From Poriferisodalis sp965208895 (GTDB lineage: Bacteria > Actinomycetota > Acidimicrobiia > Acidimicrobiales > Poriferisodalaceae), in contig NZ_OZ242363.1 of the NCBI RefSeq assembly GCF_965208895.1, positions 186,001-250,000 of the forward strand: DNA of 64,000 bases. Reading direction: 5' to 3'. The translations under genes and the position numbers were made by a program. The first letter of the stretch is position 1. Each line of letters opens with the position of its first letter. Below the pieces are notes generated by a model. It searched no databases, was not told the origin of the DNA, and saw only the letters and a list, made by a program, of their open reading frames with translations. Shown in pieces: positions 1 through 8,769 of this stretch.

Positions 1-159
1 TTCTCCAGCCCCGGCGGCGACACCCACGCGGTGCAGGTAGTCGGGCGAAGCTGGCGCATCATGCCTGCAACAGACGTGCACGATCCCGCCATCGTGCTGA
101 TCTGCAGCTCCCAAGAGGCAGCGGACTGGGCAGCAGTTTCCCTGCAGCGACTCGGTTAG
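1..159 (+). CDS. C-terminal fragment of an unidentified protein
   Basis: An open frame runs from the first base of the window to a TAG at 157-159 and encodes 52 residues. The start lies outside the window. The visible part has a hydrophobic beta-strand-like stretch (DPAIVLICSS) and no motif that I can assign. It faces the downstream minus-strand cluster in a convergent arrangement, with about 30 bp between the two stops. I do not recognise a family. Confidence 0.5.
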   Translation, partial: FSSPGGDTHAVQVVGRSWRIMPATDVHDPAIVLICSSQEAADWAAVSLQRLG

Positions 160-188
160 CCGCAGCGGCGGGTGAGCAGGCTGGTCGG

Positions 189-1088
189 CTACTCGGGCGA
201 ACCGGCCATGTGCTGGCGCATCTCGGGCGACGGCGGGCCGGCTGTGCCCCAGCGATCCGACAGCTCGGGTGTGCGCGGCCATGTTCGTGGCACCCAGGTG
301 GCCTCGTCGACCTGCTGCACTTCGGCAGTGACCTCGGGCACCGTGCCCGCGGGGTCCACGAAGTAGCCGAATGCGTTGTTTCCCGGGCCGTGGCGTCCGG
401 GGCCCCAGCCGACGGCGTGACCTGCCCGGGCCAGCCGCCCGAGCGAAGTCATGTATGCGTCGAGTGAGGGAACCTCGTAGGCCACGTGGTTGAGCGACGC
501 CCACTCGGAGCGATTGAAGGCGATGGAGTGGTGATCGGCGTTGCAGCGCAGGAACACCATCTGGCGTTCGCTCCAATCACTCACGCGGAAGCCCAGCACG
601 TCGCACCACCAGTCGCACAGTGCCTCGATGTCGGCAGTGTTGAGCACGACATGGGCGATCTTGGCCGGCGTGGCGTCGTCGGGCAGGGCTGAGACGGCTT
701 GCGTGCGGGCCGCCAGCTCGACAATCCGGCCTTCGGGGTCGGCAATGCGGAACCCGTATCCGGCACCCGGCCGGTCCAGCTCGGCGGGCTCGCTGAGCAG
801 GGTCACGCCGCGGCCCGCCAGCCCTGCCGCTGCTTCGTCGACTGACCGATCATCGGCGAGGCCGAGGCTGATGTGATCGATGCCGTTGCGGTCGGCTCGA
901 TGCAGCTCCAGCACATGGTGCTCAGCTCCGGTGCCTCGCAGGACCGCCGTCTGGCCGTCGGAATCGCCCAGCGGCCGCAGTCCCCATGGGCCGGCGTAGT
1001 AGTCGAGGCATTCGTCGAAAGCGCTGCATGCCAGCGCGACGTGTCGCAGATGAGTGATTCCCCACGCAGCCTCGGCGGAGGTGCTCAC
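189..1088 (-). CDS. VOC-superfamily extradiol-type dioxygenase (two VOC modules)
   Basis: The 299-residue protein has two vicinal-oxygen-chelate modules, at about residues 11-130 and 142-260, the layout of catechol-2,3-dioxygenase-type enzymes. The second module carries the expected metal triad: His146 (KIAHVVL), His201 (LNHVAYE) and Glu252 (TVPEVTAE). Enzymes of this type use Fe(II) to cleave catecholic rings next to the hydroxyls. It starts at a GTG that overlaps the stop of the molybdenum hydroxylase gene by four bases (GTGA), so it is the last gene of a minus-strand operon of oxidative enzymes. A ring-cleavage role fits that context, but the substrate cannot be read from the sequence. A glyoxalase-like non-dioxygenase function is the alternative. 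Confidence 0.85.
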   Translation of the reverse strand: MSTSAEAAWGITHLRHVALACSAFDECLDYYAGPWGLRPLGDSDGQTAVLRGTGAEHHVLELHRADRNGIDHISLGLADDRSVDEAAAGLAGRGVTLLSEPAELDRPGAGYGFRIADPEGRIVELAARTQAVSALPDDATPAKIAHVVLNTADIEALCDWWCDVLGFRVSDWSERQMVFLRCNADHHSIAFNRSEWASLNHVAYEVPSLDAYMTSLGRLARAGHAVGWGPGRHGPGNNAFGYFVDPAGTVPEVTAEVQQVDEATWVPRTWPRTPELSDRWGTAGPPSPEMRQHMAGSPE

Positions 1089-3478
1089 GGCGTGTCCCGG
1101 GCGGCGTCAAGCGCCCCAAGCACCGTCTCGCCGGTGAGGGGCATCGAGGTAACCCTCACCCCGGTCGCGTCGGCAATTGCATTCGCTATCGCGGATGCAA
1201 CGGGCAGCATCGCTCCCTCGCCGAGGCCCTTTGACCCGAAGGGACCCGGCCCGTGGCCCTGCTCTTGGGTGATCGAGACGAACTCCGCGGGCAGGTCGCT
1301 GGATCGGGGCACGCGGTAGTCGACGAGCCGTCCGTTGGCGAGCACGCCATCGTCAAATCGCATGGTCTCGAACAGCGCTCCGCCCAACCCCATGACCGCA
1401 GCGCCTTCGTCTTGGCCGCGGCAGGCTCCCTCGTGCAGCACGGTCCCAGCATCACCGGAGACGACCAGGCGATGCACGGTCACCGCGCCGGTCTCGAGGT
1501 CGACGGAGACCTCGGCACCGCCCCAGCCGTATTCCCACGAGACGCACGGCGATTCGAGCGGGGCGTGGCTGTCGCTGGGAGCCTTGAAGAAGCCTTCGCC
1601 CGTGAACTCGTAACCGGTCCCGCCGTAGGTGCCCATGACCAGTGGGGCAAGCGGCCGGCCCTCGGGCTCGCCGATGCCGTCCGGAGGCACGATGAAAACG
1701 AGACCGTCCCGGAACTCGACTCGCTGGAGTGGCACACCCAGTGCTGTGGCCGAGAACAGCAACAGGCGCAGGCGCGCGGCCTCAGCGGCCTTCTGGACGG
1801 CTTGGCCCATCACCGAGATCGCCGAAGAGGCGTTCGTTCCCTGATCGAACGGGGTGTGATCGGTGTCGAGGTCAGACCAGTGAATCCGTGACCGGGGCAC
1901 GTCGAGCACGCGCGCCGCGACCTCGCGCAACGCGGTCTGTGCCCCCTGGCCCATCTCGACGGTGCCGCACTGCACCCATGCATCGCCGCTGGTGGCGATT
2001 TTGACCCGAGCCTGTGCCGGCTTGTTGACCCCGCCCGAGTCCTTGAAGCCGACTGCTACGCCGCGCCCCCGACCCGGCGGGCGAGGCTCGTCCATGCCGA
2101 TATGGCTGGCCACCAGATCGAGCCCTTCGGTCAAGTCGGAGTCCATGGCCGATTCGCCGGGTACGTAGGACTCGCCGAGGCCGATCAGATTGCGGCGGCG
2201 CAGCTCGACGGGGTCGAGCCCGAGCCGTGCCGCGATCATGTCGATCTGGCTCTCGCAGGCGAAGTTGGCCTGCGTGCCGCCAAAGCCGCGAAATGGGCCC
2301 GCCGGCGTGGTGTTGGTGAGTACCGCATCGGTCACCGTACGGATGTGCTGCCACCGGTACGGCCCTGCCACCCGGTAGCCGGCCTTCTCGGCCACGAGCG
2401 GGCTCGCATCGGCATAGGCACCCGCATCGAGCAGCACCTCTGCATCTCGGGCAACGAGCGTGCCGTCGGCCATCACGCCGGTCCGCAGCGTCAGCCGTGC
2501 GTTGTGCTGGCGCATGGTCAAGAAGCCTTCGTCGAGCGTGAGGCAGTACCGGACGGGCGTCCCGGCTTTGAGCGCGAGCAGCGTCGCGATCGGCTCGGTC
2601 TTGCAGCCGTTCTTGGCACCGAAGCCGCCGCCGAGGTAGCCGACCTGCATGCGAACCCGGTGCTCGCCGATGCCCAGCAGTCGAGCGATTTCCTTTCGTA
2701 CCGGGAACGGGTTCTGACAGCTCGACCAGAGTTCGAGGCGACTGCTGGTAGTGCTGTCGTCGCTGCCGGCGGTTGCGGCCGACCACCGAGGCCCAGTCCA
2801 TCGAGCAACCGACACGAACGGTTCGAGATGCAGGTGCTGCTGGCGGCCGTCGAAGCCGAACACGTCGGTGAAAACATGATCGCAGTGATCGAAGGCAGCG
2901 GGGTCGCCGGTCTCGTAGCCGAAGCGGTAGCAGACGTTCGGTCGGGGGCGAGTGCCGCCGCTGGCGCCCTGGCCGTAGGCAGGGGTCATTCCCAGTGGTG
3001 CTTCGGGGAACACTTCGGGGGCCCCGTCGGCCAGCGCAGCGTCGAAGTCGGTGACGGCGGGCAGGGGCTCGTAGTCGACCCGCACCAGCTCCAGTGCACG
3101 CGCCGCGTCGAGCTCAGTGTCCGCCGCGATCGCTACGACTGCGTCGCCGAGGTAGCGCACCCGGTCGAGCGCGAGGATCGGCTGGTCCTTGATGAAGTAG
3201 CCGTAGCTGTGCGACGCCACGAGCGGGGATTCCGATGGGCGGTGCTCTCCGTCATTGGCCGCCCAGCGCTCGCGCAGCTCGCCGTTGAGCAGGTCCTGCC
3301 GGGTCAGGACCGCCCGAACGCCAGGTGCCTGAGAGGCAGCGACCGTGTCGATGCGGGTGATGAGGGCGTGCGGGTGAGGTGAACGCAGCACCTTGGCGTG
3401 CAGCATGCCTTCGAGAGCGACATCGACCGCGTAGGGGGCAGTGCCCGAGACTTTCGCGGCGGCGTCCGAGCGAGTCAT
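1085..3478 (-). CDS. Xanthine dehydrogenase family molybdopterin-binding subunit
   Basis: This 797-residue large subunit belongs to the xanthine dehydrogenase/CO dehydrogenase family. The N-terminal a/b hammerhead domain starts at SDAAAKVSGTAPYAVD, followed by the molybdopterin-binding domains. The active-site loop reads GPFRGFGGTQ, not the AYRCSFR signature of form I CO dehydrogenase, so it is a hydroxylase of the aldehyde/purine/N-heterocycle type. The C-terminal GSKGLGEGAMLP segment contains the GLGE motif with the catalytic Glu. Its ATG overlaps the upstream FAD/2Fe-2S gene stop by four bases. The two genes together supply all cofactor sites of the enzyme, which hydroxylates with water as the oxygen source in the cytoplasm. 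Confidence 0.9.
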   Translation of the reverse strand: MTRSDAAAKVSGTAPYAVDVALEGMLHAKVLRSPHPHALITRIDTVAASQAPGVRAVLTRQDLLNGELRERWAANDGEHRPSESPLVASHSYGYFIKDQPILALDRVRYLGDAVVAIAADTELDAARALELVRVDYEPLPAVTDFDAALADGAPEVFPEAPLGMTPAYGQGASGGTRPRPNVCYRFGYETGDPAAFDHCDHVFTDVFGFDGRQQHLHLEPFVSVARWTGPRWSAATAGSDDSTTSSRLELWSSCQNPFPVRKEIARLLGIGEHRVRMQVGYLGGGFGAKNGCKTEPIATLLALKAGTPVRYCLTLDEGFLTMRQHNARLTLRTGVMADGTLVARDAEVLLDAGAYADASPLVAEKAGYRVAGPYRWQHIRTVTDAVLTNTTPAGPFRGFGGTQANFACESQIDMIAARLGLDPVELRRRNLIGLGESYVPGESAMDSDLTEGLDLVASHIGMDEPRPPGRGRGVAVGFKDSGGVNKPAQARVKIATSGDAWVQCGTVEMGQGAQTALREVAARVLDVPRSRIHWSDLDTDHTPFDQGTNASSAISVMGQAVQKAAEAARLRLLLFSATALGVPLQRVEFRDGLVFIVPPDGIGEPEGRPLAPLVMGTYGGTGYEFTGEGFFKAPSDSHAPLESPCVSWEYGWGGAEVSVDLETGAVTVHRLVVSGDAGTVLHEGACRGQDEGAAVMGLGGALFETMRFDDGVLANGRLVDYRVPRSSDLPAEFVSITQEQGHGPGPFGSKGLGEGAMLPVASAIANAIADATGVRVTSMPLTGETVLGALDAARDTP

Positions 3479-5016
3479 GGTGTCTCGTCGGGGGCGGGGC
3501 CGGACTCCAGGCGCAGCGCTGCAGCGGCGGCTTCAACAGCTTCGATGACCATCAGGTAGCCAGTGCAGCGGCAGATGTTGGAGTCCAGCCAATCACAGAC
3601 GGTCGTGCGGTCGGGGTCCCGATGGCGGGCAAGCAGGGCGCTCGCGGTGAGGATCAAGCCAGGTGTGCAGTAGCCGCACTGGAAGGCGCTCAGTTCGGCG
3701 AATGCCCATTGGACAATGGGCAGTGTCGCGGCCGGGTCAGCCGTCGGAGCGCCGGTCTCAGCCATGTGGCTTGCTTCAATCGTGAGCACCTCACGGCCGT
3801 CGGTCTGCCAGGCGAACGTGGAGCACGACGCAGTGGGCGTGTCGTCCATCAACACGGTGCAGGCGCCGCAGACGGCTTGATCGCAGCCGACGCGGGTACC
3901 GCCCAGGCCAGCGCGTGTGCGGATGGTGTCCACCAGCATCTCCGACGGCGGCGCGGAGATGGGGAACGGTTCCCCGTTGAGCCGGATGGCTATGTCGATC
4001 GAATCGTCCGCCGCGTCGCCCGCCAAAGCGTCCGGCAGCGTCTTGGCGGGTCGCCCGGCCGGTGCAGCGGTGTCGCCGCGGAGCTTTTCGGCGGAGGAAG
4101 GGGCAGACGCGGGAGCGGTCGGTCTCGCAGATACGCCGGTTTCCTCTGCCTCATCGGAGCCAACCGTCTCGATGTGGGATTGCAGGCACCGGTTCACGAG
4201 CACGCTGATCATGCGGCGCCGGTAGGCAGCGGAAGCGAACGCGTCGCCAATCGGGTCGGGCAGTTCGGCGAGCGCCACGCCGACCTCGGGAGGGTCTGTG
4301 GCGCCGGCCGGGAGCACCTCGACCTCCTGATAGGCACAACCGATCGCCACACATTCGTCGCCGACGGCAACAGAGACGACCGGCTTCAGCGATCGGTCGT
4401 AGACGATGCGGCCGGCCAGAGGTATTTCGCAACCGACCAGCAGGCGGTCTCGCGGGCGATCCGCCACTGCGCAGCGTCGTTGCGACCCATCGGCATCGGC
4501 GAAGATCAGCGAGGCTCCGGCGGCGGCCAGGATCGGCGCGGCGTCGTAGCCCGCATCGAACGCCATGAGGTTGCCGCCCATCGTGCCGGTGGACCGGATG
4601 CGGACGTTGCCGATGGTCCGCCAGGCATCGGCGAGATCCGGTCGGTGAGCCCGCACGAGCTGGTCTGTCTCGATCCGAGCATGGGTGACCGCCGCGCCGA
4701 TGAACAGCACCCCGTCGCCGAGTGAGATCTCGTCGAGCAGGTCCAGCCCGTCGGGCGACCCCCGACCGGGCTTGCACAGCGGCACGAGGGCCGGTGCCGC
4801 TTCACCGTCGCGGAGCCGCTGGGCGACGTCAATCCCGCCCGCATGTGCCCATGCGCCAGAGGCGATCATCGACGCAGCATCAGTCAGCGAGTCGGCCCGG
4901 TACAGCGAGAACGGCTCGATGCCCAGGTGGCTGCGAGAGATGAGCCCTGCCGCAGTCTGGGCGTCGGAATCGGTACCGGTGGTACTCACGATCTGATCAT
5001 CTTGCCGCTTGGCCAA
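3475..5016 (-). CDS. Fused FAD-binding and 2Fe-2S subunit of a molybdenum hydroxylase
   Basis: The 513-residue protein joins two subunits that are usually separate in CoxM/CoxS-type enzymes. Residues about 30-290 form a CoxM-like FAD domain with the glycine-rich stretches AHAGGID and RSTGTMGGNLM. A low-complexity linker follows. Residues about 345-500 form the ferredoxin part, with GCDQAVCGACTV for the plant-type cluster and CGYCTPG...ICRCTGY for the second 2Fe-2S cluster. It would pass electrons from the Mo centre of the next gene product to FAD. The listed start is a TTG; an in-frame GTG at 4989 (MSTTGTDSDA) is an equally plausible start. The stop overlaps the start of the Mo subunit (ATGA). 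Confidence 0.88.
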   Translation of the reverse strand: MAKRQDDQIVSTTGTDSDAQTAAGLISRSHLGIEPFSLYRADSLTDAASMIASGAWAHAGGIDVAQRLRDGEAAPALVPLCKPGRGSPDGLDLLDEISLGDGVLFIGAAVTHARIETDQLVRAHRPDLADAWRTIGNVRIRSTGTMGGNLMAFDAGYDAAPILAAAGASLIFADADGSQRRCAVADRPRDRLLVGCEIPLAGRIVYDRSLKPVVSVAVGDECVAIGCAYQEVEVLPAGATDPPEVGVALAELPDPIGDAFASAAYRRRMISVLVNRCLQSHIETVGSDEAEETGVSARPTAPASAPSSAEKLRGDTAAPAGRPAKTLPDALAGDAADDSIDIAIRLNGEPFPISAPPSEMLVDTIRTRAGLGGTRVGCDQAVCGACTVLMDDTPTASCSTFAWQTDGREVLTIEASHMAETGAPTADPAATLPIVQWAFAELSAFQCGYCTPGLILTASALLARHRDPDRTTVCDWLDSNICRCTGYLMVIEAVEAAAAALRLESGPAPDETP

Positions 5017-5047
5017 CTTGCGTCATCGTGCGGTGCAAAGCGCAGCG

Positions 5048-6769
5048 TCATCGGTCTGCGCTCGTCGGCATCTCGACGGGCGGTACGAAGGGGACCGGCA
5101 TCGGCCCCAGTGCGTCGCAGTCCACCCGGATCATCTGCGGGTGCCCAGCAGCCGTGGCCGACTCGAAGGCGTCGGCGAACTCATTGGGCGTCGCCACATC
5201 GAAGTAGCCGAAGTCGAACGCCGCCGCAGCCGCGGCCAGATCAGGCGTGCGCAGATCCACGCCCGAGCGCCTTCCGAGGTGCCGGTCCTGCGTGTTGCGC
5301 AGCACCCCGTAGCCGCCGTCGTCGAACACGACCACGGTGACCGGCAGCTCTTCTTGAGCCAGTGTGGCCAGCTCGCCGAGCTGGGGCACCAGGCCCCCGT
5401 CGCCCACCATCACCATGGTTGGCTCATCGGCACGGGCGATCGATGCGCCGATGGACATGCCCACGGCCTGTCCGATGCCGCCTCCACGGGGAACCACGTT
5501 GGTGGAAGGGTCGATCACGGGCAGCAGGCGATTGCCCCAGGAGCTGTTGGGGATGGTGATGTCTCGCACACGGGGCGACCGGTCGCTGAGCACGCCCGCC
5601 ATGATGTCGCAGATTGATGCGTATGGTCCTATGTCCCGGCGCAGCAGGGCTCGGCAACGTTGGCGTGTGGCAGTGATGGTGTCGCGCCACTCCGGCTGCA
5701 AGGCGGTTCGGCCACCTCCGAGACGCTCGACGAGCGAGGCGACCGCCACGCACGCATCGCCGACGATGCCGACCTCGGCCGGGTACGAACGGCCGATGGC
5801 CACTGGGTCGATGTCGATCTGGATGTGCCATCGAGGCAGCGACAGCCGGTAGCTGCGGGTCTCGTTCGATCGGAAATGCGTGCCGATCGAGATGAGCACG
5901 TCGGCTTGGGCGAGCAGCTCGGCGCCTGTCGCAGACGCTGCGAAGTTGCCGATGACCCGGTCGTCGGATTCGGGCAGCACGCCGCGGCCCGCATTCGAGG
6001 TGAACAGGCCGGCGCCGGTACAGCGCAACAAGTCGTCGAGCACGGCGCGGCAGCCGACGGCACCACCGCCTGCCCACACCAAGGGTCGCTCAGCAGCAGC
6101 GATGAGATCGGCAGCTCGTTCCAGCGCTGCTTCGTCGAGTTCAGGCACTGCTGCAGTGCCGAGCGCAGCACCGCTCTCCAACGCGTCATTGTCGGATTCG
6201 GGGGCTCCGACGGTGTGCCGCGAGCTGTCGGTCGTGGTTGCGTCGAAGGGTTCGGTTTGGCCGTATTGCAGATCGATCGGCCACTCAAGGCTGACCGGTC
6301 CACGAGGGTGGGTGCCCAGCCGTCGGGCTGCCTGGGCGAAATCGGCCAACGGCGCCGCCCCGACCGTTGCCGCCCACACCGAGCACGACCGCAGCATCCC
6401 GAGCTGGTCGCGTGTCTCGTGAATGACACCGCGTCCCGCACCGAGATGCTCGCTGGGAATCTGTCCGGTGAGGTGCAGCACCGGCGAGCCAGCCGTGAGC
6501 GCCTCCACCAAGGCCCCGGCCGCATTCGCTGCTCCCGTACCGGTCGACGTCACCGCGCAGCCGGGCGTGCCGCGCACCCGGGCGAAGCCGTCGGCGGCGT
6601 TCACCGCGGCTGCTTCGCTGCGGGTGGGCACCCATCGCAAGCGGTGGGCCAGCGCATCGACGAGGGGGAGGTTGTGGACGCTCACCACTCCAAAAGCAGC
6701 ATCGATGCCGAGCGAGGTGAGCACTTCGACCAGCAGGTCGCCGCCGTTTCGCGGCAAGGCTCGGCTCAT
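5048..6769 (-). CDS. Thiamine diphosphate-dependent decarboxylase/acetolactate synthase-like enzyme
   Basis: The 573-residue protein has the three-domain ThDP-enzyme layout. The N-terminal pyrimidine-binding domain has the activating Glu in RSEAAAVNAADGFAR. A central domain lies at about residues 215-350, and the C-terminal diphosphate-binding domain begins its cofactor motif at MVGDGG. The usual NN of the Mg/ThDP motif reads DD here (VVFDDGGYGV). It resembles benzoylformate-decarboxylase and acetolactate-synthase relatives, which act on 2-oxo acids. Its ATG overlaps the stop of the SDR relic upstream (ATGA), so both once belonged to one operon. In this cluster a 2-oxo-acid decarboxylation after ring cleavage is plausible, but I cannot name the substrate. 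Confidence 0.82.
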   Translation of the reverse strand: MSRALPRNGGDLLVEVLTSLGIDAAFGVVSVHNLPLVDALAHRLRWVPTRSEAAAVNAADGFARVRGTPGCAVTSTGTGAANAAGALVEALTAGSPVLHLTGQIPSEHLGAGRGVIHETRDQLGMLRSCSVWAATVGAAPLADFAQAARRLGTHPRGPVSLEWPIDLQYGQTEPFDATTTDSSRHTVGAPESDNDALESGAALGTAAVPELDEAALERAADLIAAAERPLVWAGGGAVGCRAVLDDLLRCTGAGLFTSNAGRGVLPESDDRVIGNFAASATGAELLAQADVLISIGTHFRSNETRSYRLSLPRWHIQIDIDPVAIGRSYPAEVGIVGDACVAVASLVERLGGGRTALQPEWRDTITATRQRCRALLRRDIGPYASICDIMAGVLSDRSPRVRDITIPNSSWGNRLLPVIDPSTNVVPRGGGIGQAVGMSIGASIARADEPTMVMVGDGGLVPQLGELATLAQEELPVTVVVFDDGGYGVLRNTQDRHLGRRSGVDLRTPDLAAAAAAFDFGYFDVATPNEFADAFESATAAGHPQMIRVDCDALGPMPVPFVPPVEMPTSADR

Positions 6770-6888
6770 GGCATCACGAAGCCGCCGTCTACCACAATGG
6801 TCTGCCCGGTGATGTAGGCCGACTCATCCGACAGCAGCAACGAAACGTGCCCGTGCAGGCTCATGGCGACGCTGGTCGTGCGAGCGCC
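6766..6888 (-). pseudogene. Relic of a short-chain dehydrogenase (C-terminal 40 codons)
   Basis: Between the cupin stop and the ThDP gene start, the minus strand is open from just after the cupin stop (TGA 6891-6889) to a TGA at 6768-6766. It encodes SLLLSDESAYITGQTIVVDGG and ends in FVMP. This is the signature C-terminus of classical SDR enzymes (xxSDExxYITGQxxxVDGG). No Rossmann fold or catalytic Tyr-x-x-x-Lys is present, so about 85 percent of a normal SDR is missing. An internal ATG at 6864 could still drive a 32-residue peptide. The stop keeps a four-base overlap with the downstream ThDP gene. Confidence 0.7.
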
Positions 6889-7416
6889 TCAGTCCCGCGT
6901 GATTCCCGCCATCGGGGAGTGCGGGGGATAGGTGGGGAGCTGAGGCTTTGACGCTCCCAGCATCACGACGAACAGAGCGTCGGTGTCGCCGACATTGCGC
7001 AGCGAGCGGGCCGTTCCCGCGGGGATCTTGATGAGGTCGCGGTAACCGAGCAGCCGGGTGGCCGAATCGTCGCCGGCGTGGATCGTGATCTCAAGCTCGC
7101 CTTCGAGCACGAAGAAGGCTTCCTCCACGTCGTGGTGGGTGTGCTCGGGTCCTTCAGCTCCCGGCGGCAGCAGCATGTTGGAGAACGTGAAGTGCTCAGC
7201 AGCCAGCGCCCGATCGTCGCTTTCGTGGTTGCCGGTACCGCCAGAGCCGATGTAGCGGATCTGGGCACGCCGGTACTGCGGGCCGGCCTTGGTCTGGAAC
7301 GCCAGCGTGTCCCAGTCCTCCCGCCGGGTGTCGCGCATGGCGCACATCGAATCGATGCGGGCCTCGAGGTCAGCCGTTCCTGCTGCTTCGGCCCGGTCGG
7401 CGGTGGTCTGGCTCAT
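6889..7416 (-). CDS. Cupin domain protein
   Basis: The protein has 175 residues. A single cupin barrel spans about residues 75-155, with metal-site motif 1 at PEHTHHDVEEAFFVLEGELE (two His, a Glu and further acidic residues) and a shortened motif 2 at IPAGTARSLRNVGD, where the usual His is not evident. The first 60 residues have no recognisable domain. Cupins in catabolic clusters are often dioxygenases or small-molecule sensors. The lost His in motif 2 leaves catalysis open. It starts at ATG with an AGGA-type ribosome site upstream and lies 56 bp downstream of the Rieske gene. Confidence 0.75.
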   Translation of the reverse strand: MSQTTADRAEAAGTADLEARIDSMCAMRDTRREDWDTLAFQTKAGPQYRRAQIRYIGSGGTGNHESDDRALAAEHFTFSNMLLPPGAEGPEHTHHDVEEAFFVLEGELEITIHAGDDSATRLLGYRDLIKIPAGTARSLRNVGDTDALFVVMLGASKPQLPTYPPHSPMAGITRD

Positions 7417-7472
7417 CGTTGGTGTCCTGTCGTGTTCGACATGTGGCGGGTGCGACGGTTGCAGGGTACGAG

Positions 7473-8645
7473 TCAGTCTGCGAGCGCGACCGGGGCGGGT
7501 TGGGGCTCAGTGGCGAGCCCGAATCGCGCCCGCTGCGCCTCGAAGTCAGCCTCGAGTGCGCGACGCAAGTGCACCACAGGCCGGTCCGCTTGCGCCAGAT
7601 GCTCGTCACGCCGGGCCTCATCGGTGGTGCGCAGGCTCTCGAGCATCTCCTTGTCCTGGTTGAGCACATGCAGGTGTGTGCCGCGCAGGCGCAGCCGGTA
7701 CAGCGTTCGCCAGATCCGACGTTCACGTCCGGCGACCTCCCGAAACCGCGGAAAGTGCACGAGCGTCGCGGCATTGTCGCGTGGTGTCAGGAACCCCAGG
7801 ATCCGCAGCGGGGGACCGGGCCCGGCGCTGGGAGGCAATGGGATGTCGAGGCGGACGTATGCGAGATCGCCGGTGTGAATGTCGATCCAGTCGAAGTTCG
7901 TCCCGGCCTGGTCGCGGCGGCGCACCTCGAAGCCGTCGTCGTGATCGTCGACCACGACACGGTCATGGGTGATGCCTTCGTTCAGCGTGATCGAGCGTGC
8001 ATGCAGGAACGGTGCATGCATGAGATCCACGAGGTTCTCGAGCGCCAGCATCCAGTTTGCACCCCACTCGACGCTCTCGGGGAACGTCGAGTAGCGATCA
8101 TCGGTGAATTCGGCCGGCAGGCGGAGCGCTGCCGGCGACGACTCGCCGATCCAGGCCCACAGGTAGCCGGCCTCCTCGGCGACCGGGTAGGTCACGCTTA
8201 CCTTGGTGCGCTCAGCCAGCGAGCACGCTCCGCCCTGAGAGGGCACCGAGGTGCACTGGCCGCTGCCGTCGAAGCGCCAGTGGTGATAGCCGCACCGCAG
8301 TTCATCGCCCACGACATCGCCGATCGACAGCCTGGCTCCGCGATGCGGGCAAAGGTCGGCCATGAGGTGGGGCGCTCCAGAGCCATCGCGCCACAGCACC
8401 AGGTCCTCGCCCAGCAAGCGGGTGGCCACTGGCGTGTCGTGCACCGCGTCGGCAGTGCCCAGCAAGTACCAGCGGTCTCGCAGCCCGAGCCGCGGGTCGC
8501 CCTTGGGCAGTTCAGCCAGCGGTGGCCATGCGGGCGGGCGCCGTGCAATCTGCCGGTTCCCGATGCCCGTGTACTGCGATACACGGCCCCGCACGCGCCC
8601 GACCAGCGCCCGAGCCGTGTGCTCCAGCGCCAGACGGGCAGGCAT
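7473..8645 (-). CDS. Rieske 2Fe-2S non-haem iron oxygenase, large subunit
   Basis: The Rieske motif CPHRGAR...CGYHHWRF (C-x-H, C-x2-H) lies in the N-terminal third. The mononuclear iron site is visible as NLVDLMHAPFLH (Asn, Asp, two His) in the C-terminal domain, as in vanillate demethylase and phthalate-dioxygenase-type oxygenases. It would mono- or dihydroxylate or demethylate an aromatic or related substrate, using electrons from a reductase that is not encoded nearby. I chose ATG 8645 (MPARLALEHTARAL). The frame stays open to a GTG at 8693, but that extension lies inside intergenic repeat A and is unlikely to be coding. The length from 8645 is 390 residues. Confidence 0.85.
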   Translation of the reverse strand: MPARLALEHTARALVGRVRGRVSQYTGIGNRQIARRPPAWPPLAELPKGDPRLGLRDRWYLLGTADAVHDTPVATRLLGEDLVLWRDGSGAPHLMADLCPHRGARLSIGDVVGDELRCGYHHWRFDGSGQCTSVPSQGGACSLAERTKVSVTYPVAEEAGYLWAWIGESSPAALRLPAEFTDDRYSTFPESVEWGANWMLALENLVDLMHAPFLHARSITLNEGITHDRVVVDDHDDGFEVRRRDQAGTNFDWIDIHTGDLAYVRLDIPLPPSAGPGPPLRILGFLTPRDNAATLVHFPRFREVAGRERRIWRTLYRLRLRGTHLHVLNQDKEMLESLRTTDEARRDEHLAQADRPVVHLRRALEADFEAQRARFGLATEPQPAPVALAD

Positions 8646-8669
8646 CGGTGGCTTGGAGGAAGCGCCATT

Positions 8670-8769
8670 AGGTGAATCTTCCGGTTGTCGCACCTGTTGT
8701 TTCCCGCTCTTGTTCGCTGTCGCTCACGGGCCGCTCGGGCCACGGCTTCGCCTATCGGCTCAGCCTCTT
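8670..8769 (-). repeat. Intergenic repeat family A, copy 1
   Basis: About 100 bp between two minus-strand genes, reaching the last two bases of the LLM gene. It matches copies near 20665, 24411, 29651 and 60021. The core reads TTTCCCGCTCTTGTTCGCTG then CTCACGGGCCGCTCGGGCC, and ends in an imperfect hairpin GGCTTCGCC-TATC-GGCTCAGCC. Orientation is opposite to the copies at 20665, 24411 and 29651. Confidence 0.85.

Noticed and set aside
8646..8693. N-terminal extension of the Rieske oxygenase from GTG 8693
   Set aside because: Its codons fall in intergenic repeat A, and the same peptide fragments appear next to unrelated genes at the other copies.
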